From NCBI GenBank assembly GCA_964614795.1, contig CAZTME010000040.1, positions 1-9,829 on the forward strand: DNA of 9,829 nucleotides, read 5' to 3'. Shown here piece by piece: positions 1-7,152 of the stretch. The translations under genes and the position numbers were made by a program. Each line of letters begins with the position of its first letter. Positions within the stretch are counted from its first letter, which is position 1. This DNA comes from CAZTME01 sp964614795 (lineage in GTDB: Bacteria; Patescibacteriota; Microgenomatia; UBA1400; PJMF01). The notes under the pieces are model-generated. The model was not told the DNA's origin. It made no database searches and worked only from the letters and a program-made list of their open reading frames with translations.

Positions 1-582
1 CTCAAATGGATTGATTCTCAGGATATAACCTCAATTCATCCTGTCATTCTAGCTGGACTTATTCACTATATTTTTGTCTCCATTCATCCATTTTCTGATG
101 GTAATGGCAGAACTACCCGATTACTCACCTATTATTACCTAAAGTTATGGGGTTATGATTTTAGAGGATCTTTATCCCTTGATTCGTTTTATCTTCAACA
201 TCGACTTAAATACTACCAAGCATTAAGCAGGGGTCAATCATTTGATGATCGCATGCTAGCCGATTTAACACCATTTATCGAATTCTTTACTAAAGGATTT
301 CTTGAGGCTGCTACTAACCTCAGTCAGTATATTAAAGTTGGAAAAGTTACGGACAGTGAGAAAAAACCGGTCAGGTTAGACTCAGATGAGCTAGCTATTC
401 TAGATTTCGTTTATCAGTTCGGAGCAATTACTAGTAGTGAGACCATTGATATTATTTCAGCACCAAAACGAACTGCGCAAAGACGATTGATGGAGCTTGT
501 AGAAAAAAATATTCTAGCTATTGAAGGGCGGGGTCCATCAACTCGATATGTTTTATACTCGCCTGCGAAGCAAATTGCTTAA
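1..582 (+). CDS. Fic family protein, C-terminal part (5' end outside window)
   Basis: Fic-fold enzymes transfer AMP, or another nucleotide or phosphate group, from a nucleotide to a hydroxyl of a target protein. The frame is open from the first base of the window and ends at TAA (580-582), giving 193 visible residues. The catalytic loop HPFSDGNGRTTR is at residues 29-40 (bases 85-120). It has the family pattern HxFx(D/E)GNGRxxR, including the catalytic histidine and the phosphate-binding Gly-Asn-Gly-Arg. The helix after it (GYDFRGSLSLDSFYLQ) also looks like bacterial stand-alone Fic proteins. Residues about 122-184 resemble a winged-helix DNA-binding domain (SAPKRTAQRRLMELVEKNIL as recognition helix region), a common C-terminal partner of Fic. 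The N-terminal part, where an inhibitory helix would sit, lies outside the window, so regulation cannot be judged. The target is unknown. The family call is firm; the exact reaction is inferred from the intact motif. Confidence 0.9.
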   Translation, partial: LKWIDSQDITSIHPVILAGLIHYIFVSIHPFSDGNGRTTRLLTYYYLKLWGYDFRGSLSLDSFYLQHRLKYYQALSRGQSFDDRMLADLTPFIEFFTKGFLEAATNLSQYIKVGKVTDSEKKPVRLDSDELAILDFVYQFGAITSSETIDIISAPKRTAQRRLMELVEKNILAIEGRGPSTRYVLYSPAKQIA

Positions 583-801
583 TATCAACTGCTCACAACC
601 AGACCTGCTCAACATAATGAATGAATAAAAAAATACGCTCAATAGACATAGTAATAACCGAGTCCAATTCTAAACTTGTATTCCTGGGTATTAGACTACT
701 ATTTATTTTTATATCAATCTAATTTTGATTTTTGAATACATTTATAACCTAATCAATAGAGATACATTGAGATGCAATGCATTCAGTTATGTACAATTGG
801 A

Positions 802-808
802 AAAGGAA
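802..808 (+). promoter_or_regulatory. Ribosome binding site deciding the cupin start
   Basis: AAAGGAA lies 5 bases before the ATG at 814. The in-frame ATG at 772 has no purine-rich site before it, and its 14-residue extension looks non-coding. The start at 814 is therefore preferred. Confidence 0.6.
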
Positions 809-813
809 CATTA

Positions 814-1200
814 ATGCAACCTATCATTACCAAATTGAACTACACTTACAAAAAACCGGACTCAGACGTTTGGGTGCTCAACACCCAAGACATTCCGGTA
901 GACAAAACGTTAATAAAGGATCAACAAATTGTTCATTTCGCACCATTAAGTGTTGGTGGTAATCACAAGCATCCGAGAATCGAATGGTTTGTGGGAATTG
1001 GTGAGCTTGAGTTTATTTGGCTTGATAAAAATGGAAACAAGAAAATCCAACAAATGAATCCTGATGGCCAACTTCTATTGATTGAAGTACCACCATTTCT
1101 TCCGCACGCAGTAAAAAACTCTTCCGTTGAAAAGATTGGCATTTTATTTGAGCTAGCAGATGACACAGCAAATGGTGTTGAGAAAATAAAAATTCTCTGA
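814..1200 (+). CDS. Small single-domain cupin protein
   Basis: A 128-residue protein of unknown substrate with a single cupin barrel. Motif 1 is visible as GNHKHPRIEWFVGIGE, giving probable metal ligands His51, His53 and Glu57. Motif 2 is VPPFLPHAVKN, with His98 and the usual Asn four residues later. The spacing fits the pattern HxH(x3)E...H, so a bound divalent metal is likely. Small cupins of this size include sugar-nucleotide isomerases and epimerases (WxcM/FdtA type) and sensor-like or uncharacterised proteins, and I cannot choose between them. The start at 814 is preferred over 772 because of the upstream AAAGGAA. The gene ends in TGA and converges on the MazG-like gene with 33 bases between the two stops. 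The 231 bases upstream (583-813) hold no clear promoter or gene. Confidence 0.75.
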   Translation: MQPIITKLNYTYKKPDSDVWVLNTQDIPVDKTLIKDQQIVHFAPLSVGGNHKHPRIEWFVGIGELEFIWLDKNGNKKIQQMNPDGQLLLIEVPPFLPHAVKNSSVEKIGILFELADDTANGVEKIKIL

Positions 1201-1235
1201 AATGTTCAATAGCTGGTTGTCAGTTCTGAAACATT
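1201..1235. terminator. Weak hairpin between convergent genes
   Basis: AATGTTCA (1201-1208) can pair with TGAAACATT (1227-1235) with one bulged base, leaving a loop of about 18 bases. It lies between the cupin stop and the MazG-like stop. There is no clean T-run directly after it on the + strand, so a terminator role is only possible. Confidence 0.25.
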
Positions 1236-1569
1236 ATTCCGAGTGATATTCTTTGTTTTCTTGCCGAATTTTTAACTCAGTAAGCATTTGGGAGATGACT
1301 TCTTCCAGATCTACGCCTGCTTCGTCGGCCATGAGAATGAGCTCAAATAAAACATCAGCAAAACTATCTTTTAGCTCGGCTCTTTGGCGCTTGGTCGATT
1401 TACTGCCGGTTTCTATTAACACAGCATTTCCCAGCTCTCCAACTTCTTCAACTAAATCAATATAGTGAGTTTTTAGGTCCCATCGATTGGGAAATTTTTC
1501 ACCAACCTCTTTAACTTCCTGGACAATTTGCTGAAATGTTTTTGACATATACCTAAGTATACCAGCCAT
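1234..1569 (-). CDS. MazG-like nucleotide pyrophosphohydrolase
   Basis: The 111-residue protein belongs to the all-alpha MazG/NTP-PPase superfamily, which hydrolyses nucleoside triphosphates to monophosphate and pyrophosphate and so clears unwanted or damaged nucleotides. The metal-binding EExxE motif is visible as EEVGE at residues 41-45. It is followed by AELKDSFADVLFELILMADEAGVDLEE (residues 64-90), which matches the second conserved helix and the usual gidleE ending. In most members the second helix carries ExxD. Here Asp72 is present, but the position aligned with the glutamate appears to be Ser69; Glu65-Asp68 might substitute. The length fits single-domain members. The start at 1569 is chosen because AAGAAAGAGA lies upstream. 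An internal Met at 1548 (MSKTFQQ) is an alternative with a weaker site. The gene faces away from the 1647-2357 pair across a shared 77-base gap. The substrate is not predictable from the sequence. Confidence 0.82.
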   Translation of the reverse strand: MAGILRYMSKTFQQIVQEVKEVGEKFPNRWDLKTHYIDLVEEVGELGNAVLIETGSKSTKRQRAELKDSFADVLFELILMADEAGVDLEEVISQMLTELKIRQENKEYHSE

Positions 1570-1594
1570 TAATAATCTCTTTCTTGATCATTAT

Positions 1595-1603
1595 TGCTAT
1601 ACT
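1595..1603 (+). promoter_or_regulatory. Extended -10 promoter
   Basis: TGC directly followed by TATACT forms a TGnTATAnT extended -10 element. The -35 region 17 bases upstream (ATCTCT) is poor, as is usual for extended -10 promoters. Transcription would start near 1610 and run into the short gene at 1647 and the phosphoesterase. Confidence 0.5.
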
Positions 1604-1646
1604 TTGATTCCTTAAATATCTTTTATTGATATCAGTTGGATAATGC

Positions 1647-1814
1647 ATGACTCGAGCTTCTGCTGATGTGGAAAAGTTTCGGTTTTTACCAAAATTGCTG
1701 AAAAACCTCAACCATCTGCAACATGATCTATTGGATCCTGACGGTTGGTTGTATCCTTTGGTTGAACAACAGATGGTCAGTTCTGGTCAAACTACCCAAT
1801 TGAAGTTAAAATAA
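1647..1814 (+). CDS. Short protein of unknown function, 55 aa
   Basis: I do not recognise this protein. ATG at 1647 opens a 55-codon frame ending in TAA (1812-1814). It begins MTRASADVEKFRFLPKLL, is followed by a leucine- and asparagine-rich helix (KNLNHLQHDLL), then DPDGWLYPLVEQQM and a polar tail ending KLK. There is no signal peptide or membrane segment. Three things favour a real gene. An extended -10 promoter lies 44 bases upstream. A GGA sits 6 bases before the ATG. The stop falls 6 bases before the phosphoesterase start, the spacing of translationally coupled pairs. The DGWLYPLV segment looks like folded protein rather than random sequence. Against it are its length and the lack of a recognised family. 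An overlapping ATG at 1643 in another frame stops after seven codons and is not used. Confidence 0.5.
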   Translation: MTRASADVEKFRFLPKLLKNLNHLQHDLLDPDGWLYPLVEQQMVSSGQTTQLKLK

Positions 1815-1820
1815 AACTCC

Positions 1821-2357
1821 ATGAAAATAGCCATTCTTTCAGATACTCATGATAATACTCCCGCAATTGTTTGGATCATTGAGTACCTCAATGCACACAA
1901 GATAGCAATTGCATTTCACGCGGGCGATATGATTAATCCTGGTATTCTTTTTCGATTTCGCGATCATTATGAGGGCCACTTGCATTTCGTTTTTGGCAAC
2001 AATGATGGGGAACACGCTTTGGCCGAAAGACGTTCAAACATGGCGAACAATCTTACATGTCACCTTCAAGAAATGAGGCTCGATCTTGAAGGTAAGCGCA
2101 TTTTCATGAATCATTACTCAAGCATTAGCGAGACGGTGGCAAAATCTGGTGAGTTTGATCTTTCAATTGGCGGACATGATCATCAATATAGAGTCATCAA
2201 GCATGCCAACTGCCTTTTTATCAATCCGGGCAATACTGTCACAAAAGACAAATGGTTGCCACAAGAAGCAGATAAAGAAAGTAGTTTTGTTCTCCTAGAC
2301 TTAGGGAGCATGGCACATGAGCGTATTATGCTTCCAAAGGAATTTCAATCATTATGA
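1821..2357 (+). CDS. YfcE/MJ0936-family metallophosphoesterase
   Basis: The 178-residue protein is a calcineurin-like phosphoesterase of the small YfcE/MJ0936 type, cytoplasmic enzymes that hydrolyse phosphodiester bonds with two bound metal ions. The metal-ligand motifs appear in order: SDTHDN (Asp8, His10), GDM (Asp36), GNND (Asn60, where most relatives have GNCD), NHY (His98), and GGHDHQ (His119, His121; usually GHTH), followed by NPGNT (usually NPGS). All expected ligands are present and the length is typical, so the enzyme is probably active. The ATG at 1821 follows the stop of the 55-aa gene by 6 bases and has only a weak ribosome site, which suggests coupled translation from the promoter at 1595-1603. 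The physiological substrate is unknown; family members have been tested mainly on model phosphodiesters. Confidence 0.9.
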   Translation: MKIAILSDTHDNTPAIVWIIEYLNAHKIAIAFHAGDMINPGILFRFRDHYEGHLHFVFGNNDGEHALAERRSNMANNLTCHLQEMRLDLEGKRIFMNHYSSISETVAKSGEFDLSIGGHDHQYRVIKHANCLFINPGNTVTKDKWLPQEADKESSFVLLDLGSMAHERIMLPKEFQSL

Positions 2358-2546
2358 CTCTTTCTGACAGCAACTCACCAAACTAGCATATGAGGATCCG
2401 AAAATTGTTGAAGGTTTTATTCAAAGAAATGTCCTCAAATCCAACTAAGAAATGACAATAGGCGAAAATTCCTAAAAAAAGAACTCGAATATTATTTTCG
2501 CATTTTCCTTTGCGGCAGAAGGAGCAAAGTAGGGTAGAATGGCAAA

Positions 2547-3848
2547 GTGAACACCAATCAAACACAAACAACAACGCTCAGTCCGGACCAGCAAGCAATC
2601 GCCACCCGCATTGCACAAAGCTCGGACAATTTTTTTGTCACCGGCAAAGCGGGGACGGGAAAGTCCTATTTACTGGCCTACTTAAAAGCCTTCTTACCCA
2701 AAAAAGTGATGGTTGTTGCGCCAACCGGTGTGGCTGCTCTTGTCGTTGGCGGACAAACTATTCATTCGCTTTTCCAATTACCGCCAACTCTTATTGAGCC
2801 AGATGCAATTCGTCTTAATAAAAACACCAAGGAGATACTTTCTAAGGTTGAAGTGCTCATCATTGACGAAATATCCATGGTGAGAGCAGACCTGATGGAT
2901 GCAATCGATATCTCTTTGCGTCAGGCAAAACACAGCAGACTACCTTTTGGTGGTACACAAATTGTGATGTTTGGTGATCCATACCAACTGCCTCCAATAA
3001 TCAGAGAACCAGAACATCAAACGTTTTTCAAAACCGAGTATGAAGGGGCATACTTTTTTCACGCTCATGTTTGGAAAAGAGCGCCTTTTATTACTCTGGA
3101 GCTATCTACCATTTTCAGACAAAAAGAGACGGAATTAATTGAAGTATTGAATTCCATTAGATCCGGCAACACAACTTCAGCACACTTAGATGTCCTTAAT
3201 CGTAGGGTAGGGATGTTTGAAGAAGATGAAAACGCGCTCACACTCACAGCAACTAACCGCCGCTCAAACCAAATAAACAACTATTTTTTATCTCAGCTAC
3301 CCAGTTCCACATATTCTTTCAGCGCAACAATAAATGGTCGGCTGGAACCCTCAATGTATCCTGCGGAAGCTCAACTAATCATTAAACCTGGCGCGCAAGT
3401 GATGATGCTCAAAAATGACAAAGAAAAACGCTGGGTAAATGGCTCGCTGGGAAAAATTGTTTCCGCTACAAAAAAATCCGCCGTGGTGATGATAGATTCA
3501 GAAAAATTCGAAGTCAGCGCCGAGCAATGGAATCGCATTCGTTATACTTTTAATAAAGAAAGTGGTCAATTAGAAGAAGAAATAGTTAGTACCTTCACTC
3601 AATTGCCTCTGCGACTGGCATGGGCGGTGACTATTCACAAATCTCAAGGACAAACCTTTGACAAAGTGACGATAGATTTAGAACAAGGAGCATTCGCCCA
3701 CGGTCAAACCTATGTGGCTTTAAGTCGCTGTCGCTCTCTGTCCGGCTTGTCACTTAGTCGCAATGTAACGAAAAAAGATATAATTGTTGATCCGGTCATT
3801 GTAGATTTCATGACAGGTAAATATCTACCAAGCGGACAATTGTTTTAA
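2547..3848 (+). CDS. PIF1/RecD-like superfamily 1 DNA helicase
   Basis: The 433-residue protein is an ATP-driven DNA helicase of superfamily 1B, related to PIF1 and to the RecD/exonuclease V alpha group (COG0507). These move 5' to 3' on single-stranded DNA and act in replication and repair. All core motifs are present: Walker A GKAGTGKS (33-40), Ia VVAPTGVAA (56-64), Walker B LIIDEIS (104-110), III FGDPYQLPP (142-150), IV LSTIFRQ (186-192), V WAVTIHKSQGQTF (359-371) and VI YVALSRCRSLSGL (389-401). The protein ends soon after motif VI, so it is a bare helicase core without a C-terminal accessory domain. The only start in frame after the stop at 2535 is GTG at 2547. No Shine-Dalgarno lies at normal distance (AGGG at 2531-2534 is 12 bases away). 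TAGAAT at 2535-2540 could be a -10 box and would put transcription onset almost on the start codon. The gene converges on the DEAD-box gene. Confidence 0.92.
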   Translation: MNTNQTQTTTLSPDQQAIATRIAQSSDNFFVTGKAGTGKSYLLAYLKAFLPKKVMVVAPTGVAALVVGGQTIHSLFQLPPTLIEPDAIRLNKNTKEILSKVEVLIIDEISMVRADLMDAIDISLRQAKHSRLPFGGTQIVMFGDPYQLPPIIREPEHQTFFKTEYEGAYFFHAHVWKRAPFITLELSTIFRQKETELIEVLNSIRSGNTTSAHLDVLNRRVGMFEEDENALTLTATNRRSNQINNYFLSQLPSSTYSFSATINGRLEPSMYPAEAQLIIKPGAQVMMLKNDKEKRWVNGSLGKIVSATKKSAVVMIDSEKFEVSAEQWNRIRYTFNKESGQLEEEIVSTFTQLPLRLAWAVTIHKSQGQTFDKVTIDLEQGAFAHGQTYVALSRCRSLSGLSLSRNVTKKDIIVDPVIVDFMTGKYLPSGQLF

Positions 3849-3922
3849 TATTTTTGATCGAATTTTAAATTAAGATTTTTGGAAGTTTTTTCACCAACAA
3901 TCACACAAGTTTTGATAGCAAT

Positions 3923-3936
3923 TTAATTCGAATTAA
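3923..3936. repeat. Perfect 14-bp palindrome between convergent genes
   Basis: TTAATTCGAATTAA is a perfect palindrome in the gap between the PIF1-like and DEAD-box genes. It is AT-rich with no loop and no T-run, so it is a poor terminator. Chance occurrence in AT-rich DNA is quite possible. Confidence 0.3.
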
Positions 3937-3979
3937 TTCTTACGCTACAATTTGAATGAGGAGAAAAAATACTTTTAAA

Positions 3980-5197
3980 TTATTTCTCAACAAAAGTAAT
4001 CGCCACACCTTTATTATTTCCTCTTCCAGTTCGACCGATTCGATGCACATAATCATCATAAGTTTCCGGTGCATCAAAATTAATCACGTGGGTAACATTT
4101 TCAACGTCAATTCCTCTAGATGCAACGTCTGTTGCCAATAAAATATTAGCATGAGCATCCTTAAAAGCTCTCAAAGCTCTTTGACGCTGACCTTGTGATT
4201 TATTGCCATGAATTGAAACAGCTTTAAAACCTCGATAATTTAATTCATGAGAAAGTTTTTCCACCCCGCGTTTGGTTCTACCAAAAATAATCACTCTTTC
4301 AAAACTTTCTTGAATTAATAAATCATGAAGCACATCAATTTTTTGAGAAGAGTGAGAAATATGAATTACGTCTTGAGAAATTTGTTTGGCCGTATTGCCC
4401 GTTTTCACCGACACAGTCACGGGATTACTCACAAAAGAGTTTAATATTTGTCTGACTTGGCCGTCCACCGTGGCGGAAAAAAACAATGATTGACGATTTT
4501 TTGGCAAAAAGGAAATGAGATATTTTATATCCGCAATAAAACCGATATCTACCATTCGATCAACTTCATCAAGAACCACCGCATTGAAATTCCCTAAATC
4601 CAACACTCGATTATTAACTAAATCTTTCAATCTTCCCGGAGTGCCAATGACGAAATTATTATTTCTTCGCAGATCGCTTTTTTGTCGAAAAATATTTGTT
4701 CCACCAATAGTCAAGACTGAATGAATAGGCAAACCTTTTGTAAAGCTGATTAATTCATCTCTAATTTGGATGGCCAACTCACGAGTGGGAGTGATAATCA
4801 AGTTTTTCTGAAAGCGATTATTGAGTGTTTGATTAATAAGTGGAACCAAAAAGGCTGCTGTTTTACCTGTACCCGTGTTAGCAATACCAATCACATCTTT
4901 TCCTTCAAGAATGTAGGGTATTGCTTGAGCTTGAATTGGAGTTGCAAATGAATATTTTTTTTGCAGAATGCAATTAACCAATTTTGAATCTAGTGAAAAA
5001 TCTGTGAAAGAAATTTTTTCTTCAACTTGGTTTTCCACAGAAAAATCCTCGTTCTTTGGTTGATGAATGAATAAATTTGGATCTAATTTTTTTGCAGCTC
5101 TTCGCTGGTGACGACCGGCATTTGAACGATTAAAATTATTACCCGAAAAGTGGCGCCTTCTAGCATGAGAAGCACCGGAATGAGAATGATTAAACAT
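3980..5197 (-). CDS. DEAD-box RNA helicase (minimal core, DEVD variant)
   Basis: The 405-residue protein is an ATP-dependent RNA helicase, likely acting in RNA remodelling, ribosome assembly or mRNA decay. Residues 1-60 are a basic, Arg/His/Asn-rich and probably disordered RNA-binding tail. The core follows: Q motif from Phe64 to Gln89, motif I ANTGTGKT (106-113), Ia PTREL (137-141), Ib TPGR (186-189), II DEVD (210-213), III SAT (241-243), IV VIIFGRT (302-308), V ATDVASRGID (355-364) and VI HRIGRTGR (385-392). Motif II reads DEVD instead of DEAD, a conservative change seen in relatives. The chain stops 13 residues after motif VI, so the usual basic C-terminal extension is missing and the N-terminal tail may replace it. 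The start at 5197 is the first Met; no strong ribosome site precedes it. The layout resembles helicases of Patescibacteria, which is a family-level impression. Confidence 0.93.
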   Translation of the reverse strand: MFNHSHSGASHARRRHFSGNNFNRSNAGRHQRRAAKKLDPNLFIHQPKNEDFSVENQVEEKISFTDFSLDSKLVNCILQKKYSFATPIQAQAIPYILEGKDVIGIANTGTGKTAAFLVPLINQTLNNRFQKNLIITPTRELAIQIRDELISFTKGLPIHSVLTIGGTNIFRQKSDLRRNNNFVIGTPGRLKDLVNNRVLDLGNFNAVVLDEVDRMVDIGFIADIKYLISFLPKNRQSLFFSATVDGQVRQILNSFVSNPVTVSVKTGNTAKQISQDVIHISHSSQKIDVLHDLLIQESFERVIIFGRTKRGVEKLSHELNYRGFKAVSIHGNKSQGQRQRALRAFKDAHANILLATDVASRGIDVENVTHVINFDAPETYDDYVHRIGRTGRGNNKGVAITFVEK

Positions 5198-5413
5198 AGT
5201 ACTTTAACTTAGAGAGATTGGAAAAGATGTATTACGATTGTTCTGATAACTCAACCTTGGAGCTATCACTAATACATGCCTGTTGCGCAGAAATGAATTT
5301 AACAGCTCGATTTCTAAATCTTATCTATTATATCACATCACCGCAATTAAGCATTTTTTATGGAGATTTACGAAGGTTATTAACTGAATTTTTAAGTTGA
5401 AATTATCTGCCTA

Positions 5414-5419
5414 TATAAT
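5414..5419 (+). promoter_or_regulatory. -10 box (TATAAT) of the split regulator gene
   Basis: A perfect TATAAT lies 17 bases before the ATG at 5437. TTTAAG at 5391-5396 is a poor -35 with a 17-base spacer. Transcription would begin near 5426, leaving a leader of about 11 bases with no Shine-Dalgarno sequence. Confidence 0.45.
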
Positions 5420-5436
5420 ACTTCAACAGTCACTGA

Positions 5437-6874
5437 ATGAAAAATTTTGATTCAATCACACCCACATCAATTGCAAACACTTTTCTGGGAACAGGATTGG
5501 AATATCAATTTAAATTGTGGCTTGAACACAATTCAATTCATAATGAATTTGTAGATTCTCAATTAAATCCAAAAATTGAAAGTATTTTATTATTTTTGCT
5601 TATTTTTGTTTTGCCATACTCAACAATATCGCTTTTAAGAGTGATGGATGAATTAAGTGTTTCTCTCGAGCAAATTATTGAAATTGTTAAAAATAGTCAT
5701 GGTCAAATTGTTCTCGACTCTAATCTGGTTTTATCCATTACTGGTCAAGTTTTATTTAATCAAGACGAATGGTATTTAAATGATCGTCATCAGCAACTTC
5801 TCTTTGTCTTAAGAAAAGGTCATTGGCTAACCAAAGAATTTCTTGCTCAAGAGTTAAAACTGCATAAAAGATATGTTCAGGATCTTATCAATGAACTAAA
5901 ACTAAAAGGGTTTCCAATAGAATCTTCCTCACAAAACGGTGTGAGGTTGGTTTTGCCTGATACTCATGAGGAATATCCTAATTATCGTTTATTTCAGCAT
6001 CTCAAAAGGAATTCTAATCAGTGGCAAACATTAAAGATGATGATGATAGCATTCCCCAACTACTCAAGAAGAGTCATTCATAACTGTATGCAAAAATTAA
6101 AAGAGATACCCGATGTTGAGTTTCATCCAAAAAAGGGGTATAGACATATTTCCGTACAAAAACAACATTCAAAGAAAACTTTCTTACAATTAGAATCTAG
6201 TCAAAAAGAAAATAAGGATGGCGAATTTATACTCTATAAAGTTGAGGAAAATGATAATTATTTCATAAGAATCCTCCAGCTCATAATTATTTCTCAACCC
6301 AACACATTATTATCATATCGATTTCTCAGAGAGACATTGTCAAAACAAATAGCCAAAGAAATAACTGATAACGATTTTTCACGATTATTTTCGAAAGTTT
6401 TGGAGAAATTGAGAAAAACTAAACATTCAATTATTATGCTAAAAAAAATCGGAATAATTTGGCTTACCGTCATTATTATCAGCATTAGAAACGCTGAATA
6501 AATTGAGTTATCGACAAAGATTGATAATAATTCATGAACTCTTAATATTGCCAATTAATAAAAACATAATGATTATTAAAGTAAATTCTGGTCGATTTAG
6601 AAGAAAAAAACTCAAGGAATTTTTTTTCAATCTTCAGCAATCTCATTTCAATGCCTCAACTAGAAACCATGAATCATTTTCCACTATCCCAGATTCATAT
6701 CCAAGCATAATTATTTACGAATTGATCAACGGTTTAAAAAAAGCAAATATCTCCTTTAAAAGAGTGCGTAATTCGCAATATTCAAACCAAAATCGTGAAA
6801 CAGAAATTCATATTGATTTAATTGGTGATTTAATCATGATCAGAAAAATGCTCAGAACATCAGTCTCAATTTAA
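5437..6874 (+). pseudogene. Winged-helix regulator-like protein split by a frameshift
   Basis: Not a family I recognise. Frame 1 runs from 5437 to TAA at 6499-6501 (354 codons). The next frame is open from 6458 to TAA at 6872-6874. Together, with one base removed near TTT at 6458-6460, they give a continuous 478-residue protein whose junction reads IGIIGLPSLLSALETLNKLS. Residues about 120-170 (RHQQLLFVLRKGHWLTKEFLAQELKLHKRYVQDL and following) resemble a winged helix-turn-helix, and residues about 180-235 may be a second. A leucine-rich stretch near 50-68 could be a buried or membrane helix. The C-terminal part is basic (SGRFRRKKLKEFFF). The layout recalls tandem-HTH regulators such as the BglG/Mga types, without proof of kinship. 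ATG 5437 directly follows an in-frame TGA, so no longer start exists. The break may be a sequencing error, a real mutation or programmed +1 frameshifting. Confidence 0.6.
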
Positions 6875-6938
6875 TATTTTTTCTTATTCAACACAAATTT
6901 TCCTTTAAGCAACTAAATGCCAGATTTTCTTAATCAAC

Positions 6939-7103
6939 AGACTTGTTGCGCAATAGGAGCATGAATTAATTTGATATAGATTTTGGAAAATTTTCAAGGC
7001 GCTTGCGACTGATAGTAGCCAAAGTTGCTTGAAGGAGAAAGCAACGTAAGAAAATGATCAAAAGATGAGCAAAGTAATCGTGTTGTTATTGTGCGACAAG
7101 TCT
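6939..7103. mobile_element. MITE-like or IS-remnant element with inverted ends, 165 bp
   Basis: The left end AGACTTGTTGCGCAATA (6939-6955) and the reverse complement of the right end (7087-7103) agree at 15 of 17 bases. The inner part carries a second hairpin, GTTGCTT (7024-7030) with AAGCAAC (7039-7045), and a transposase-like frame on the - strand. A shorter relative lies at 9177-9238. Its first 39 bases (from 9176) match the reverse complement of this element's right end at 32 of 39 positions. No clear target-site duplication is visible, so the outer boundary is uncertain by a few bases. The element is too short to be autonomous. Confidence 0.6.
6966..7085 (-). pseudogene. Possible transposase C-terminal fragment inside the element
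   Basis: On the - strand a 39-codon frame with no start codon runs from a stop at 7086-7088 to TAA at 6966-6968. It reads QHDYFAHLLIIFLRC and later ATISRKRLENFPKSISN. The basic, helix-like end resembles the last residues of many DDE transposases, and its stop lies just inside the inverted repeat, where an IS transposase gene normally ends. The 9177-9238 copy keeps HGFFAH where this one has HDYFAH. No catalytic residue is present, so the assignment is an inference. Confidence 0.35.
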
Positions 7104-7152
7104 AATAGACTGGTTATACAATATCAATAGGATTATTGTCTTTCGATTCTCT

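Noticed and set aside
3065..3280. 71-codon - strand frame inside the PIF1-like helicase
   Set aside because: Wholly antisense to conserved helicase sequence with no family features.
5218..5400. 60-codon + strand frame between the DEAD-box and regulator genes
   Set aside because: Starts with TTG or with an ATG that has no spacing to a ribosome site, overlaps the divergent promoter region, and has an unconvincing Cys/Leu/Ile-rich composition.
6441..6448. A8 run as the slippage site for the split regulator
   Set aside because: A one-base shift into the +1 frame at this run meets TAA at 6455-6457 at once, so it cannot join the two halves.
6294..6554. 86-codon - strand frame opposite the regulator
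   Set aside because: It is antisense to the region where both halves of the regulator are open and reads as a shadow of AT-rich coding sequence.
7066..7133. Short + strand frame MSKVIVLLLCDKSN across the element's right end
   Set aside because: The shorter copy has a similar MSK frame on its opposite strand, but the inverted repeat makes open frames on both strands likely. It runs out into unrelated flanking DNA.
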